This document shows, in pieces, positions 8,645 to 19,275 of a stretch of DNA of 64,000 nt (position 1 is its first letter; each line of letters opens with the position of its first letter). Where the stretch lies: positions 186,001 through 250,000 of the forward strand of contig CAVTKZ010000002.1 of NCBI GenBank assembly GCA_963735455.1, given 5' to 3'. A program made the translations under genes and the position numbers. The notes under the pieces are model-generated. The model was not told where the DNA came from. It was given only the letters and a program-made list of their open reading frames with translations, and made no database searches. The stretch is from Palsa-1033 sp963735455. GTDB lineage: Bacteria; Chloroflexota; Limnocylindria; Limnocylindrales; CSP1-4.

Positions 8645-9883
8645 ATGGACAAGCTCACGATCCGGGACGTCGACACGAGCGGCAAGCGGGTCTTCGTCCG
8701 CGTCGACTTCAACGTGCCCCTCCAGGACGGCAAGGTCACCGACGACTCGCGGATCCGGGCCGCCGTGCCCACGATCCGGGCGCTCCTCGCGCAGGGCGCC
8801 CGAATCGTCCTGGCCAGCCATCTTGGCCGGCCGGACGGCAAGGTCCAGGATGGCCTCCGCCTGCGGCCGGTCGCCGAGCGCCTCAGTCAGCTCCTGCGGA
8901 TGAGCGTCCCGTGCACCGGCGACGCCCTGGGCGTGGGCACCGAGGATGCCATCCGCCGGCTGCGGCCGGGCGAGGCGCTCCTCCTCGAGAACCTTCGCTT
9001 CCACGCCGAGGAAGAGGCCAATGATCCGGGCTTTGCCCGAACCCTGGCCTCGTACGCCGACCTGTACGTCAATGACGCGTTCGGGACCGCCCACCGGGCC
9101 CACGCCTCGACCGTCGGGATCACCGAGTTCCTGCCGGCCTACGCCGGGCTGCTGATGGAGGCCGAGATCAAGGCCCTCTCGAACCTCCTCGAGGATCCCG
9201 CCCGGCCGTTCTTCGCGGTGATCGGCGGAGCCAAGGTCTCGGGCAAGATCGCGGTCCTCGAGCACCTGATGGACCGGGTCGACGGCTTCATCATCGGCGG
9301 CGGAATGGCCAACACCTTCCTGCTGGCCCAGGGCAAGAGCGTGGGCAAGAGCCTGGCCGAGCCCGACCGGGTCGAGGAAGCCCGCCGGATCCTGGCCGCG
9401 GCCGATGGCAAGGGCGTCCGGATCGTCCTGCCGGTCGACGTGATCGTGGCCAAGGAAGTGACCCAGGGCACCGAGTACAAGACCCTCTCGGCCGAGAAGA
9501 TCCCGGCCTCCTGGCACATCGTCGACATCGGCCGCCAGACGATGGCCCTGATGGAGGAGGCCCTCGAGCCGGCCCGGACCGTGTTCTGGAACGGGCCCCT
9601 GGGTGTCTTCGAGATCCCGTCCTTCGCCCACGGCACGAACGCGATCGCCCGCTACCTCGCCGACCGGGCCGACGCCGGGACGACCGTGGTGGTCGGTGGC
9701 GGCGATTCGGTGGCGGCCGTCACCCAGCAGGGCCTGGCCGGCCGGATGACCCATATCTCGACCGGTGGCGGGGCGTCGCTCGAGTTCCTCGAGGGCCGCG
9801 AGCTGCCCGGGATCGCCGTCCTGCTCGATCGGCCGGCGGCCGCCGATGAAGCCGGGACCGTCAGCGTCGAGGCCCGCGGATGA
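8645..9883 (+). CDS. pgk: Phosphoglycerate kinase
   Basis: A 412-residue enzyme transferring the acyl phosphate of 1,3-bisphosphoglycerate to ADP. The N-terminal half carries RVFVRVDFNVPLQDGKVTDD, the substrate segment ASHLGRPDGK and LLLENLRFHAEEE. The hinge and nucleotide half carries FFAVIGGAKVSGKI, GGGMANTFL and the late TTVVVGGGDSVAA with a STGGGASLEFLEG end. Length is a little above the usual 390-400. It follows gap by 13 bp and overlaps eno through ATGA, so it is translated within one operon. Confidence 0.97.
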   Translation: MDKLTIRDVDTSGKRVFVRVDFNVPLQDGKVTDDSRIRAAVPTIRALLAQGARIVLASHLGRPDGKVQDGLRLRPVAERLSQLLRMSVPCTGDALGVGTEDAIRRLRPGEALLLENLRFHAEEEANDPGFARTLASYADLYVNDAFGTAHRAHASTVGITEFLPAYAGLLMEAEIKALSNLLEDPARPFFAVIGGAKVSGKIAVLEHLMDRVDGFIIGGGMANTFLLAQGKSVGKSLAEPDRVEEARRILAAADGKGVRIVLPVDVIVAKEVTQGTEYKTLSAEKIPASWHIVDIGRQTMALMEEALEPARTVFWNGPLGVFEIPSFAHGTNAIARYLADRADAGTTVVVGGGDSVAAVTQQGLAGRMTHISTGGGASLEFLEGRELPGIAVLLDRPAAADEAGTVSVEARG

Positions 9884-11190
9884 CCAGCACGATCGTCGAG
9901 ATCGATGCCCGCCAGATCATCGATTCGCGGGGCAATCCAACGGTCGAGGTGGATGTCGTCCTCGACGACGGCGCGCTCGGCCGGGCGGCGGTCCCGTCGG
10001 GCGCCTCGACCGGCGCCAACGAGGCCGTCGAGCTGCGCGACGGGGACAAGGCCCGCTTCGGCGGCAAGGGCGTGCTCAAGGCCGTGGCCAACGTGACCGA
10101 GACGATCGCGCCCGCGCTGGTCGGCGCCGACGCCGAGGACCAGGCCGCGATCGACGCGGCCCTGATCGCCCTCGACGGCACACCCAACAAGTCGAAGCTG
10201 GGGGCCAATGCGATCCTGGGCGTCTCGCTGGCCTGCGCCCACGCCGTCGCGACGTCCTACGGCCTGCCGCTCTACCGCTACCTGGGCGGTGCCGGCGCCC
10301 GGATCCTGCCCGTGCCGATGTTCAACATCCTGAATGGCGGCAAGCACGCCCAGGACTCGACCGACTTCCAGGAGTTCATGGTCATGCCGGTCGGCGTCGA
10401 CTCGTTCAGCGACGCGCTGCGGGCCGGGGCCGAGATCTTCGCCGCCCTGCGCGGCATCCTCCATGACGAGGGCCACGCCACCGGCCAGGGCGACGAGGGC
10501 GGCTTCGCCCCGTCGCTGCCGTCCAACGAGGCAGCCGTCGAGCTGATCCTGCGAGCGATCGAGAAGGCCGGCTATCGGCCCGGCGAGGAAGTCGCGATCG
10601 CCCTCGATCCGGCGACCAGCTCGATCCTGGTCGAAGGAACCGGCGTCGAGGGCACGATCGGCCGGTACCACCTGGCGAGCGAGAAGCGGACCCTCGATTC
10701 GGGCGAGCTGATCGACCTCTGGGAGCGCTGGGCGGCGAAGTACCCGATCGTCTCGCTCGAGGACGGCCTGGGCGAGGACGACTGGGCCGGCTGGCGCGAG
10801 CTGGCGGCCCGCCTCGGCTCGAAGATCCAGCTCGTGGGCGACGACATCCTGGTCACCAACCCGCGGTTCATCGCCCGGGGGATCGCCGAGGGCGCCATGA
10901 ACGCGGTCCTGATCAAGCTCAACCAGATCGGCACCCTGTCCGAGACGATCGAGGCGATCGAGCTGGCCCGGCGGGCCGGCTGGGCATCGATCGTCAGCCA
11001 CCGCTCCGGTGAGACCGAGGACACCACGATCGCCGACCTGGTCGTGGCAATGGGCACCGGCCAGATCAAGACCGGCGCACCGTCGCGCTCGGAGCGGGTG
11101 GCCAAGTACAACCGGTTGCTGCGGATCGAGGGCGAGCTCGGCGCGGGCAGCCGCTACCTGGGCCGGGCGGCGCTGTCGAGCGCCCATTGA
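9880..11190 (+). CDS. eno: Enolase
   Basis: A 436-residue enolase making phosphoenolpyruvate from 2-phosphoglycerate. It shows IDSRGNPTVEVDV, the mobile loop PSGASTGANEA, GDEGGFAPSLPSNE with a catalytic Glu, the metal ligands within SLEDGLGEDDW and VGDDILVTN, the catalytic Lys in IKLNQIGT (near residue 346) and SHRSGETEDT. The start ATG overlaps the pgk stop by four bases. Enolase also serves as an RNA degradosome partner in some bacteria; nothing here addresses that. Confidence 0.97.
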   Translation: MTSTIVEIDARQIIDSRGNPTVEVDVVLDDGALGRAAVPSGASTGANEAVELRDGDKARFGGKGVLKAVANVTETIAPALVGADAEDQAAIDAALIALDGTPNKSKLGANAILGVSLACAHAVATSYGLPLYRYLGGAGARILPVPMFNILNGGKHAQDSTDFQEFMVMPVGVDSFSDALRAGAEIFAALRGILHDEGHATGQGDEGGFAPSLPSNEAAVELILRAIEKAGYRPGEEVAIALDPATSSILVEGTGVEGTIGRYHLASEKRTLDSGELIDLWERWAAKYPIVSLEDGLGEDDWAGWRELAARLGSKIQLVGDDILVTNPRFIARGIAEGAMNAVLIKLNQIGTLSETIEAIELARRAGWASIVSHRSGETEDTTIADLVVAMGTGQIKTGAPSRSERVAKYNRLLRIEGELGAGSRYLGRAALSSAH

Positions 11191-11756
11191 CCCGCTTCGT
11201 CGACAAGGGCGCGGTCACTGCCGCCTATGTCGGGATCGGGATGGCGGTCACGATCGGGGTCAGCTTCCTGCTGGTGATCCCGATCGAGCCGATCTACTGG
11301 CTCCTTGCGCCGCTGGCCGGGCTGATGATCGGCTACTACGCCAACCAGCGCTCGAACCGGGGCAAGGGCGCCTGGCGCCGGGTCGTCGGCAACAGCCTGT
11401 TCGCCGGCCTGGTGACCGGCCTGACCCTGGCCGCCCTGCTGCTCGCCGTCAAGCTCCTCTTCTTCACGGCCGACTCGGGCTACCGCGACCCGAACCTCGG
11501 CGGCCAGATCAGCTGCACGTCCGGCGCCGACTGCGTCTACGAGCGCTACATCCTGGAGGGCAAGGCCAGCGACCTGGCGGCCGTTGGGGTCACCGACGTC
11601 GCGTCGTTCTCACGGTTCTACTGGAACCAGCAGCTGACCACGGCCGGCCTGCTCCTCGCGATCACGACCGTGACCGGCCTGCTGGGGGGCCTGACCTTCG
11701 CGATCACCCGGCCGTCGGATCCGCGGGCGGTGGCCCCGGGTCAGCCGATCGCCTAG
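11187..11756 (+). CDS. Small multipass membrane protein of unknown function
   Basis: A 189-residue protein that begins at a TTG overlapping the enolase stop (TTGA), so it is probably co-translated with the glycolytic genes. Three to four hydrophobic segments are clear: residues about 10-30, 35-50, 68-92 and 148-175. Between the last two lies an extracytoplasmic loop with two Cys (ISCTSGADCVYERY) that could form a disulfide. No family is recognised. The overlap suggests a conserved position, but a link to glycolysis is not implied. Confidence 0.65.
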   Translation: MTRFVDKGAVTAAYVGIGMAVTIGVSFLLVIPIEPIYWLLAPLAGLMIGYYANQRSNRGKGAWRRVVGNSLFAGLVTGLTLAALLLAVKLLFFTADSGYRDPNLGGQISCTSGADCVYERYILEGKASDLAAVGVTDVASFSRFYWNQQLTTAGLLLAITTVTGLLGGLTFAITRPSDPRAVAPGQPIA

Positions 11757-11857
11757 CGCCGATCGCGCCAGCGCGGTGCCCAGCGCCGATTGACTGGGCC
11801 GGTGCCATGGCGCGGGTCCTTGCGGGTTGGGCGAGGCGGCGATCCAGCCCGGCCCGG

Positions 11858-12526
11858 CTACTTGGCCGGGGTCTTCGCCTTGGCGGTCGCCTTGGGCGCG
11901 GCCTTGGGCTTGGTCGCCGTCTTGGCCGCCGGGGTCTTGGCTGCCGAGGCCCTGGCTGTCGACTTTGGTGCCGACTTGGCCGGCGCCTTGGCGGCGGGCT
12001 TGGCTGGCGTCCGGGCCTGGGGCTTCGCCTCGGTCTTGGCGGCCGCAGCCGCGGCCGTGGCGGCGGCCTCGGCCCGGGCGGTCTTGCTCAACGCGGCGCG
12101 GGCCTTGCCGGCGGCCGTCTGGGCGCCCTTCGCCTTATCGGCCTTGGCCTGCGCGATTCGAGTCTTGGCGGCCTTGGCGGCGGCGGCCTTGCCGGTTGAC
12201 TTGGTCAGCTTGGCCGCGGTCTGGACATGCGCTCCGCCGAGGGCGGCGTTCACCTTGCGGGTCAGGCGGGACTTGCGCCGGGCCGCCGCATTGGCGTGAA
12301 TCGCGCCGGCCTTGGCGGCTCGATCGAGCGCGCTCAGGGCATCCCTGAGCGCCGCGACGGCATCGCCGGCCTGGCCACCGGTGGCGACCTTGACGGCCTT
12401 CGAGACGAGCGTCTTGGCGGCGCTCCGGCGGGGCTGGTTGACCTCGGTCCGGCGCTCGGCCGTGCGCACGCGCTTGAGCGCGGAGGGAGTTCGGGCGCCG
12501 GTCCAGCCGCGGGGCTTTCTGGCCAA
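11858..12526 (-). CDS. rpsT: Ribosomal protein S20 with long Ala/Lys-rich tail
   Basis: A 222-residue protein. Residues about 20-100 match S20 of the small ribosomal subunit: SALKRVRTAERRTEVNQPRR near the start, KTLVSKAVKVA, then ALDRAAKAGAIHANAAARRK and a SRLTRKVNAAL end. S20 binds 16S rRNA and is normally about 85-100 residues. Here an extra 120 or so residues of AK, AAK and PAK repeats follow, resembling the C-terminus of histone H1 or mycobacterial HupB. The TTG start is inferred from the family N-terminus; GATGAGG upstream is a weak ribosome site. It is convergent with the enolase operon and divergent from the EamA gene. Confidence 0.88.
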   Translation of the reverse strand: MARKPRGWTGARTPSALKRVRTAERRTEVNQPRRSAAKTLVSKAVKVATGGQAGDAVAALRDALSALDRAAKAGAIHANAAARRKSRLTRKVNAALGGAHVQTAAKLTKSTGKAAAAKAAKTRIAQAKADKAKGAQTAAGKARAALSKTARAEAAATAAAAAAKTEAKPQARTPAKPAAKAPAKSAPKSTARASAAKTPAAKTATKPKAAPKATAKAKTPAK

Positions 12527-12660
12527 GTCAAGACCTCATCGATGCAATGTCGGGCCGCCGGGCGCGCGCGAGTCGCGACCCGTCAGGGGAGGCCGAATGC
12601 TACCAGAAACCTCGGCGAGAGGGCCAGCGCTGACATCGGCTCGTCCCCCACACTTGGGCC

Positions 12661-13521
12661 ATGGTCCCCATCCTTGGCGGCCTTGGTGCCGCGCTCCTGT
12701 TTACCGTGTCCGTCCTTGCCTCGGCCCGGGCCAGCCGCCTGATCGGCGCCGAGTCATCGGTTGCCTGGGCGATGACGATCGGCCTGGTCGTGACCCTGCC
12801 CGTGGCCGTCGCGACGGCACCGTCGCCCGATTTCGGCGGCGGGACCTGGGCCTGGTTCCTGGCGGCCGGCCTGGGCAACGTCTTCGGGCTGCTCCTGACC
12901 TACGCGGCCTACCGGATCGGGGCCGTCGCGGTGATCGTCACGATTGCCTCGACCGAGGGCGCGATCGCGGCAATCCTGGCCGTCCTGTTCGGCGAGGCGC
13001 TGGCCCCCGGGACCGGCCTGATCCTGGGGATCGTCGCGGTCGGCGTCGTGATCACGGCGACGGGCTCCGGCTCAGGCGCCGAGGGTCGCGAGATCACCCG
13101 TGAGCAAGCGATTCGGGCCGCCCTGCTGGCCACTGCGTCCGCGGCCTGCTTCGGGGTCGGCCTGTACTCGTCGGGCCGGCTGAGCACGCTCCTGCCGGTG
13201 CCCTGGGCGATCCAGGCGCCGCGAGCTCTGGGCTTCATCTTCGTGGCCCTGCCGCTCATCGCCACCCGCCGGCTCCGGCTCAGCCGGGCAGCGGCGCCGT
13301 ATGTCACCGCCGTCGGCCTGGCCGAGGTGATCGGCTACACGTTCTACAACTGGGGCGCCCAGGAAGCGATCGCGATCACGGCCGTCCTGGCGACGCTCTT
13401 CGCACCCTTGTCATCGATCGCGGCGTTCATCCTCTTCCGGGAACGCCTCGCGACTCGCCAGGTCGTCGGGATCGGTCTGGTCGTGGTGGGCGTCTCGATC
13501 CTGGGCGCCGTCCAGCACTGA
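12661..13521 (+). CDS. EamA/DMT-superfamily transporter
   Basis: A 286-residue membrane protein with about ten hydrophobic helices arranged as two repeats of five, the layout of drug/metabolite transporters. Repeat one ends near ILGIVAVGVVITATG and repeat two near VVGIGLVVVGVSILGAVQH, each preceded by the EamA pattern of small residues and a late Glu (FGEAL, FRERL). It probably exports or imports a small metabolite; the substrate cannot be read from sequence. There is no Shine-Dalgarno site. CACACT ends 6 nt before the ATG, so it may be leaderless. Confidence 0.8.
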   Translation: MVPILGGLGAALLFTVSVLASARASRLIGAESSVAWAMTIGLVVTLPVAVATAPSPDFGGGTWAWFLAAGLGNVFGLLLTYAAYRIGAVAVIVTIASTEGAIAAILAVLFGEALAPGTGLILGIVAVGVVITATGSGSGAEGREITREQAIRAALLATASAACFGVGLYSSGRLSTLLPVPWAIQAPRALGFIFVALPLIATRRLRLSRAAAPYVTAVGLAEVIGYTFYNWGAQEAIAITAVLATLFAPLSSIAAFILFRERLATRQVVGIGLVVVGVSILGAVQH

Positions 13522-13526
13522 GCCGA

Positions 13527-13532
13527 TACACT
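13527..13532 (+). promoter_or_regulatory. Candidate -10 box of lepA (near-leaderless)
   Basis: TACACT ends 7 nt before the GTG of lepA, which has no Shine-Dalgarno sequence. A transcript from this box would start at or next to the GTG. No clear -35 is visible. Confidence 0.4.
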
Positions 13533-13539
13533 CGGCCCG

Positions 13540-15357
<1,818 letters not shown>

Positions 15358-15366
15358 GTCCCGGCG

Positions 15367-16140
15367 ATGCTTGAGCTGATCCAGCCGTTCGGCCTGCTGA
15401 TCGCCCTGGCGTTCACGATGCTCCTCGTGGTGCTCCGCTTCCAGGCCGCCCTGTTCGGGGTGGCCGAGTACGCCGATGTCGGGCCGGACGGCCACTCGAC
15501 CCGCCTGCGCCGCCGGCTGAGCTGGTACCTGGTCGGGTTCCTGATCATCCTGCTGATCGTGGTGGCCGATCCGAGCATCGGCCTGGACCTGTTCGTCGGC
15601 CTCGGCGACCGGGCCTCGGCGATCGCCCTGGGGATCGCCTTCGGGATTGCCGGCACGGCCCTCGCGATCGGCGCGGCCTGGCTGCGCTACCGCCATCTCC
15701 GCCTGCCGCCCGTCAGCTCCTACCCAGTGGCCCTCCTGAACGCGCTCGGGACGGCGTTCATCGACGAGGTCACCTTCCGGGGGGCTGTCCTGGGCTTCCT
15801 GGTCCTGATCGGCCTGAACGGCTGGGTCGCGATCGTCATCCAGACCCTCATCTATGGGCTGGCCACTCGCCTGGGGGCCCCCGGCCGCGATCGCTCGATC
15901 TTCGTCCTGGCCCTCGTGCTGGGCCTGGCCACGGGCTGGGCCACGATCGTGACCGGGGGCATCGGCGCGGCGTTCATCGGCCACACGATCAGCCGCTTTG
16001 CGATGTTCCTGACCACGGGCCACACCGGCCAGCCGCTGCCCCAGGGCCGGGAGGTGGAGGAGATCGAGCGACGCCGCCGGCCGCCCGATGGCTGGAGCAT
16101 CGTGGGCGTGGTCCGGGACACGATCAGCCGCGACCGATGA
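15367..16140 (+). CDS. CPBP-like intramembrane protease/immunity-type membrane protein
   Basis: A 257-residue multipass protein. About seven hydrophobic segments surround the string FIDEVTFRGAVLGFL, a form of the CPBP motif 1 (EExxxR, with Asp for the first Glu), and GAAFIGHTISRF, which fits the later FxxxH motif. CPBP proteins resemble Rce1/Abi intramembrane proteases, with Glu and His as presumed metal or catalytic residues. The altered first acid leaves activity uncertain. It sits 9 bp after lepA and overlaps hemW by ATGA, so all three are probably one transcript. Confidence 0.65.
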   Translation: MLELIQPFGLLIALAFTMLLVVLRFQAALFGVAEYADVGPDGHSTRLRRRLSWYLVGFLIILLIVVADPSIGLDLFVGLGDRASAIALGIAFGIAGTALAIGAAWLRYRHLRLPPVSSYPVALLNALGTAFIDEVTFRGAVLGFLVLIGLNGWVAIVIQTLIYGLATRLGAPGRDRSIFVLALVLGLATGWATIVTGGIGAAFIGHTISRFAMFLTTGHTGQPLPQGREVEEIERRRRPPDGWSIVGVVRDTISRDR

Positions 16141-17405
16141 GCGCCACCGAGCTGCCGGCGGACGAGGAGGCCGGACCCAACGCCGGGTCCGAGGCCGGGC
16201 ACCAACTGGCCCAGGGCCTGTACGTCCACCTGCCGTTCTGCGTCTCGATCTGCCCGTACTGCGATTTCGTGGTCTATGCCGGGGCCGATGCCCGGGGGGC
16301 CCGCAACCGGATCGAGGTCCTGGTCGATGCCCTGATCGTCGAGATCGGCCTGCGGGCCGCGGCCGGCGGGGCGGATCCGCTGGGAGCGCCGCTGGACACG
16401 GTCTACCTCGGCGGCGGGACGCCATCGCTCGTGGCCCCCAGCTTGCTCGAGCGGATCCTCGGGGCAATCCGGGCGGCCTACGGTATCCGGCCCGACGCGG
16501 AGATCAGCCTCGAGGCGAATCCCGGGCCGGACGAGTGCGGCGACCCGGTCGCCCAGGTCGCGGCCGGGATCACCCGGCTCAGCCTGGGGGCCCAGTCGTT
16601 CAACGTCGGCGAGCTCAAGCGGCTCGGCCGCCGCCATTCGGCCAGCGATATCGGGGTCGCCCTGATCGCCGCCCGGGAGGCCGGCCTGGGGTCGATCAAC
16701 GTGGACCTGCTCTATGACGTGCCCGGCCAGAGCTTGAGCACCTGGGCCGACAGCCTGGAGCGGGCCTTGGCCCTGGCCCCGGAGCACCTGTCGCTGTACG
16801 CCCTGACCCTCGACGACCCCGAGGCCGAGGGCCTGACCGGGCCGCTCGGCGACCACCTGGCACCGACCGCCGGGGCGCGCCGCTGGCGCGAGCGGGCGCT
16901 GGCCGAGCAGGACGACGATCGAGCCGCGGCGATGTACCACCTGGCCAGCCATCGCCTGCGGGAGGCCGGCTTCGTCGGCTACGAGCTCGCCAACTGGGCC
17001 CAGCCGGGCCACGAATCGCGCCACAACCTGGGCTACTGGGAGCGCCGGGCGATCGACGCCGTCGGTCCTGGCGCGCATGCCTTCGATGGCCGGGTCCGAC
17101 GCTGGAACGCGGCCCGCCTCGATGCCTACATTGCCGCCCTGCTGCCCGCCGACGGCTCACCGCCGGCCCTGCCACCCGGTGGCCGGGAGGTGCTCGACGA
17201 GGCCGCCGCCGCCGCCGAGAACCTGATTCTCGGCCTGCGCCTCGACCGGGGCGTGGCGCTCACCGCGCTCCTCGAGCCGCAGTTCATGGATGCCTTCGAC
17301 TGGGCCGTCTCGGCCGGCCTGCTCGAGGAGACCGACAACGCCCGGGTCCACCTGACGACCCGCGGCCGGCTGCTCTCGAACGAGCTGTTCGCCCGCCTGA
17401 TCTGA
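16137..17405 (+). CDS. hemW: Heme chaperone HemW (CPDH-like radical SAM protein)
   Basis: A 422-residue radical SAM protein. The cluster motif CVSICPYC lies at residues 35-42 (CxxxCxxC) and sits in YVHLPF, typical of HemW/HemN. The GGG segment TVYLGGGTPSLV and LSLGAQSFN follow, with the HemN C-terminal domain near 300-415. HemW inserts heme into target proteins; it lacks the extra Cys found in true coproporphyrinogen dehydrogenase (CxxxCxxCxC), as here where Asp-Phe follows the third Cys. It overlaps the preceding gene by ATGA. In many bacteria this gene directly precedes hrcA, as it does here. Confidence 0.92.
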   Translation: MSATELPADEEAGPNAGSEAGHQLAQGLYVHLPFCVSICPYCDFVVYAGADARGARNRIEVLVDALIVEIGLRAAAGGADPLGAPLDTVYLGGGTPSLVAPSLLERILGAIRAAYGIRPDAEISLEANPGPDECGDPVAQVAAGITRLSLGAQSFNVGELKRLGRRHSASDIGVALIAAREAGLGSINVDLLYDVPGQSLSTWADSLERALALAPEHLSLYALTLDDPEAEGLTGPLGDHLAPTAGARRWRERALAEQDDDRAAAMYHLASHRLREAGFVGYELANWAQPGHESRHNLGYWERRAIDAVGPGAHAFDGRVRRWNAARLDAYIAALLPADGSPPALPPGGREVLDEAAAAAENLILGLRLDRGVALTALLEPQFMDAFDWAVSAGLLEETDNARVHLTTRGRLLSNELFARLI

Positions 17406-17417
17406 GGGTCCAGGCCG

Positions 17418-17446
17418 TTGACACCCGGCCCGGCTGGCGGTACGAT
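17418..17446 (+). promoter_or_regulatory. Sigma70 promoter of the hrcA heat-shock operon
   Basis: A consensus TTGACA (17418-17423) and TACGAT (17441-17446) are spaced by exactly 17 bp. The predicted start falls near 17453, just before the CIRCE operator. Confidence 0.88.
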
Positions 17447-17458
17447 GCGGGCAGCACG

Positions 17459-17485
17459 TTAGCACTCTGGCATGGAGAGTGCTAA
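17459..17485 (+). promoter_or_regulatory. CIRCE operator (HrcA binding site)
   Basis: A perfect CIRCE: TTAGCACTC, 9-bp spacer, GAGTGCTAA. It lies between the predicted transcription start and the hrcA ribosome site, so bound HrcA would block its own operon, and the hairpin would also lie in the mRNA leader. It is the only copy seen in the window; dnaJ at 26.8 kb has none. Confidence 0.97.
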
Positions 17486-17505
17486 CCGGAAGGAGCAGGC
17501 GCAGC

Positions 17506-18585
17506 GTGGCGCGACGAGTGCGACCCACCAGCGGCCCCTTGGATGCCCGATCGCGGGCGATCCTGCAGGCCGTCATCGATGATTACGTGACGACCGCGAG
17601 TCCGGTCGGTTCGCAGGCGCTCGTCGAGCGCTACAGCCTCGGCGTGAGCAGTGCGACCGTGCGCGGGATCCTGGCCGACCTCGAGAGCGCCGGCCTGCTC
17701 AGCCACCCCCACACGTCGGCCGGCCGGGTCCCGACCGATGCCGGCTACCGGAGCTACGTCGAGTCGATCGTCGACCTCGGCGCGCCGCCGCCGGCCGTCG
17801 AGCAGCTGATGATCCGCCACCAGTTCGGCCAGGTCGAGTTCGCCAGCGAGCAATGGTTCCGCCTGGCGGCCACGACCCTCGCCTCGATGACCCGCTCGGC
17901 GGGCCTGGCCACGGCGGCCAAGCCGGTCGCTGCCCGGGTCCGCCGGATCGACCTGGTCGCGATCCAGGACCGGCTGGCCAGCCTGATCCTGGTCCTCCGC
18001 GAGGGCACGATCAAGCAGGGCCTGATTGCCCTTGACCTGCCGGTCACCCAGGCCGACCTGACCCGCGTCGCCAACCTGCTCAATGAGCGCCTGGCCGAGC
18101 TGACCGCGGCCGAGATCGTGACCATCCTGCCCCGCCTCGAGCAGGCCCTTGGCGGCGGCGAGGGGAGCCGCAACCTGACCCGCAAGATCGCCGAGCGGAT
18201 CATCCGGACGGTGGCCGAGTTCGACGCCCTGCGCGTCGAGGAGGTCTACAGCGACGGCCTGCTGAACGTGATGGAGGCGCCCGAATTCGCCCAGAGCGAG
18301 AAGCTCCGGCGGGTCTTCACCGCGCTCGAGAACCGGGCCTACCTGGCCGACCTGATCGCGGTCGTGACCGAGACCGGCCGGATCCATGTGTTCATCGGCC
18401 GTGAGAACGCGCCGGCCGAGATGGGCGAGGTCTCGCTCGTCCTGGCGCCCTACGGCCAGGCCGGCCGGGCTGTCGGCGTCGTCGGCGTCCTGGGCCCCAC
18501 CCGGATGGCCTACGCCCAGGCGATCGGCACCGTCGGCTTCATCTCCGGGCTGATGAACGAGCTCGTCGACCACCTGTACACCTGA
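17506..18585 (+). CDS. hrcA: Heat-inducible transcription repressor HrcA
   Basis: A 359-residue repressor. The N-terminal winged helix carries SRAILQAVIDDYVTTASPVG and the recognition segment SSATVRGILADLESAGLL, followed by HPHTSAGRVPTDAGYRSYV, a hallmark of HrcA. The C-terminal GAF-like half ends in TVGFISGLMNELVDHLYT. HrcA binds CIRCE and is kept active by GroEL. GTG 17506 is chosen because GGAAGGAG lies about 10 nt upstream; the in-frame GTG at 17479 is inside CIRCE. It is first in hrcA-grpE-dnaK. Confidence 0.96.
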   Translation: MARRVRPTSGPLDARSRAILQAVIDDYVTTASPVGSQALVERYSLGVSSATVRGILADLESAGLLSHPHTSAGRVPTDAGYRSYVESIVDLGAPPPAVEQLMIRHQFGQVEFASEQWFRLAATTLASMTRSAGLATAAKPVAARVRRIDLVAIQDRLASLILVLREGTIKQGLIALDLPVTQADLTRVANLLNERLAELTAAEIVTILPRLEQALGGGEGSRNLTRKIAERIIRTVAEFDALRVEEVYSDGLLNVMEAPEFAQSEKLRRVFTALENRAYLADLIAVVTETGRIHVFIGRENAPAEMGEVSLVLAPYGQAGRAVGVVGVLGPTRMAYAQAIGTVGFISGLMNELVDHLYT

Positions 18586-18620
18586 GCAACCCTGAATTCC
18601 CTGTTTCGAGAGACAAGCCG

Positions 18621-19229
18621 ATGAGATCTGACCGCAGCCGCACCCGCGCCGAGGAGCGGATCGAGGAGCTCGACATCTCCCCGACCAAGCTCCTGGCCGA
18701 TATCGAGGCGCTCCGTTCCGAGCGCGACGCCGCCCAGGCCCAGGCCGCCGAATACCTCCTCGCCCTGCAGCGTGAACGGGCCGAGTTCCAGAACTTCAAG
18801 CGCCGGACGGCCGACGAACGGGATCGTGAGGCGGGCCTGGCCAACGACCTCCTCCTGTTCAAGGTCCTGACCCTGGCCGACGACTTCGACCGGGCGATCG
18901 AATCGCGACCGACCGGCAGCGAGACCGCCAGCTGGGTCGAGGGCGTGGCGGCCATCGACCGCAAGCTCCGGCAGCTGCTCGAGAGCGAGGGCCTGCGGGC
19001 GATCGAGGTCACGCCCGGGATGCCCTTCGACCCGCGCGAACACGAGGCCCTGGTCAACGTCCCGAGCAGCGGGCTGCCCGAGGGCTCGATCGTGTCCGAG
19101 CTCCAGCGCGGCTACCGGATCCGGGACCGGATCCTGCGTCCGGCCCGGGTCGCGATCGCGGCCGGCCCGGAGGCGGACGGCCCGGCTGGGCCTTCGGCCG
19201 ACGGCGAAGCCGCCCCGCGAATCAACTGA
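18621..19229 (+). CDS. grpE: Nucleotide exchange factor GrpE
   Basis: A 202-residue GrpE, the ADP/ATP exchange factor for DnaK. A long N-terminal coiled coil (about 25-75, with LALQRERAEFQNFKRRT) and a four-helix segment (LLFKVLTLADDFDRAIE) lead to the C-terminal beta domain with the motif FDPREHEALVNV and EGSIVSELQRGYRIRDRIL. It lies 35 bp after hrcA and 46 bp before dnaK. CIRCE control is expected through the shared promoter. Confidence 0.95.
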   Translation: MRSDRSRTRAEERIEELDISPTKLLADIEALRSERDAAQAQAAEYLLALQRERAEFQNFKRRTADERDREAGLANDLLLFKVLTLADDFDRAIESRPTGSETASWVEGVAAIDRKLRQLLESEGLRAIEVTPGMPFDPREHEALVNVPSSGLPEGSIVSELQRGYRIRDRILRPARVAIAAGPEADGPAGPSADGEAAPRIN

Positions 19230-19275
19230 TCACCCCAACCCGAACCCAACCAACCTTCGAGGAGAACCAGCAACC

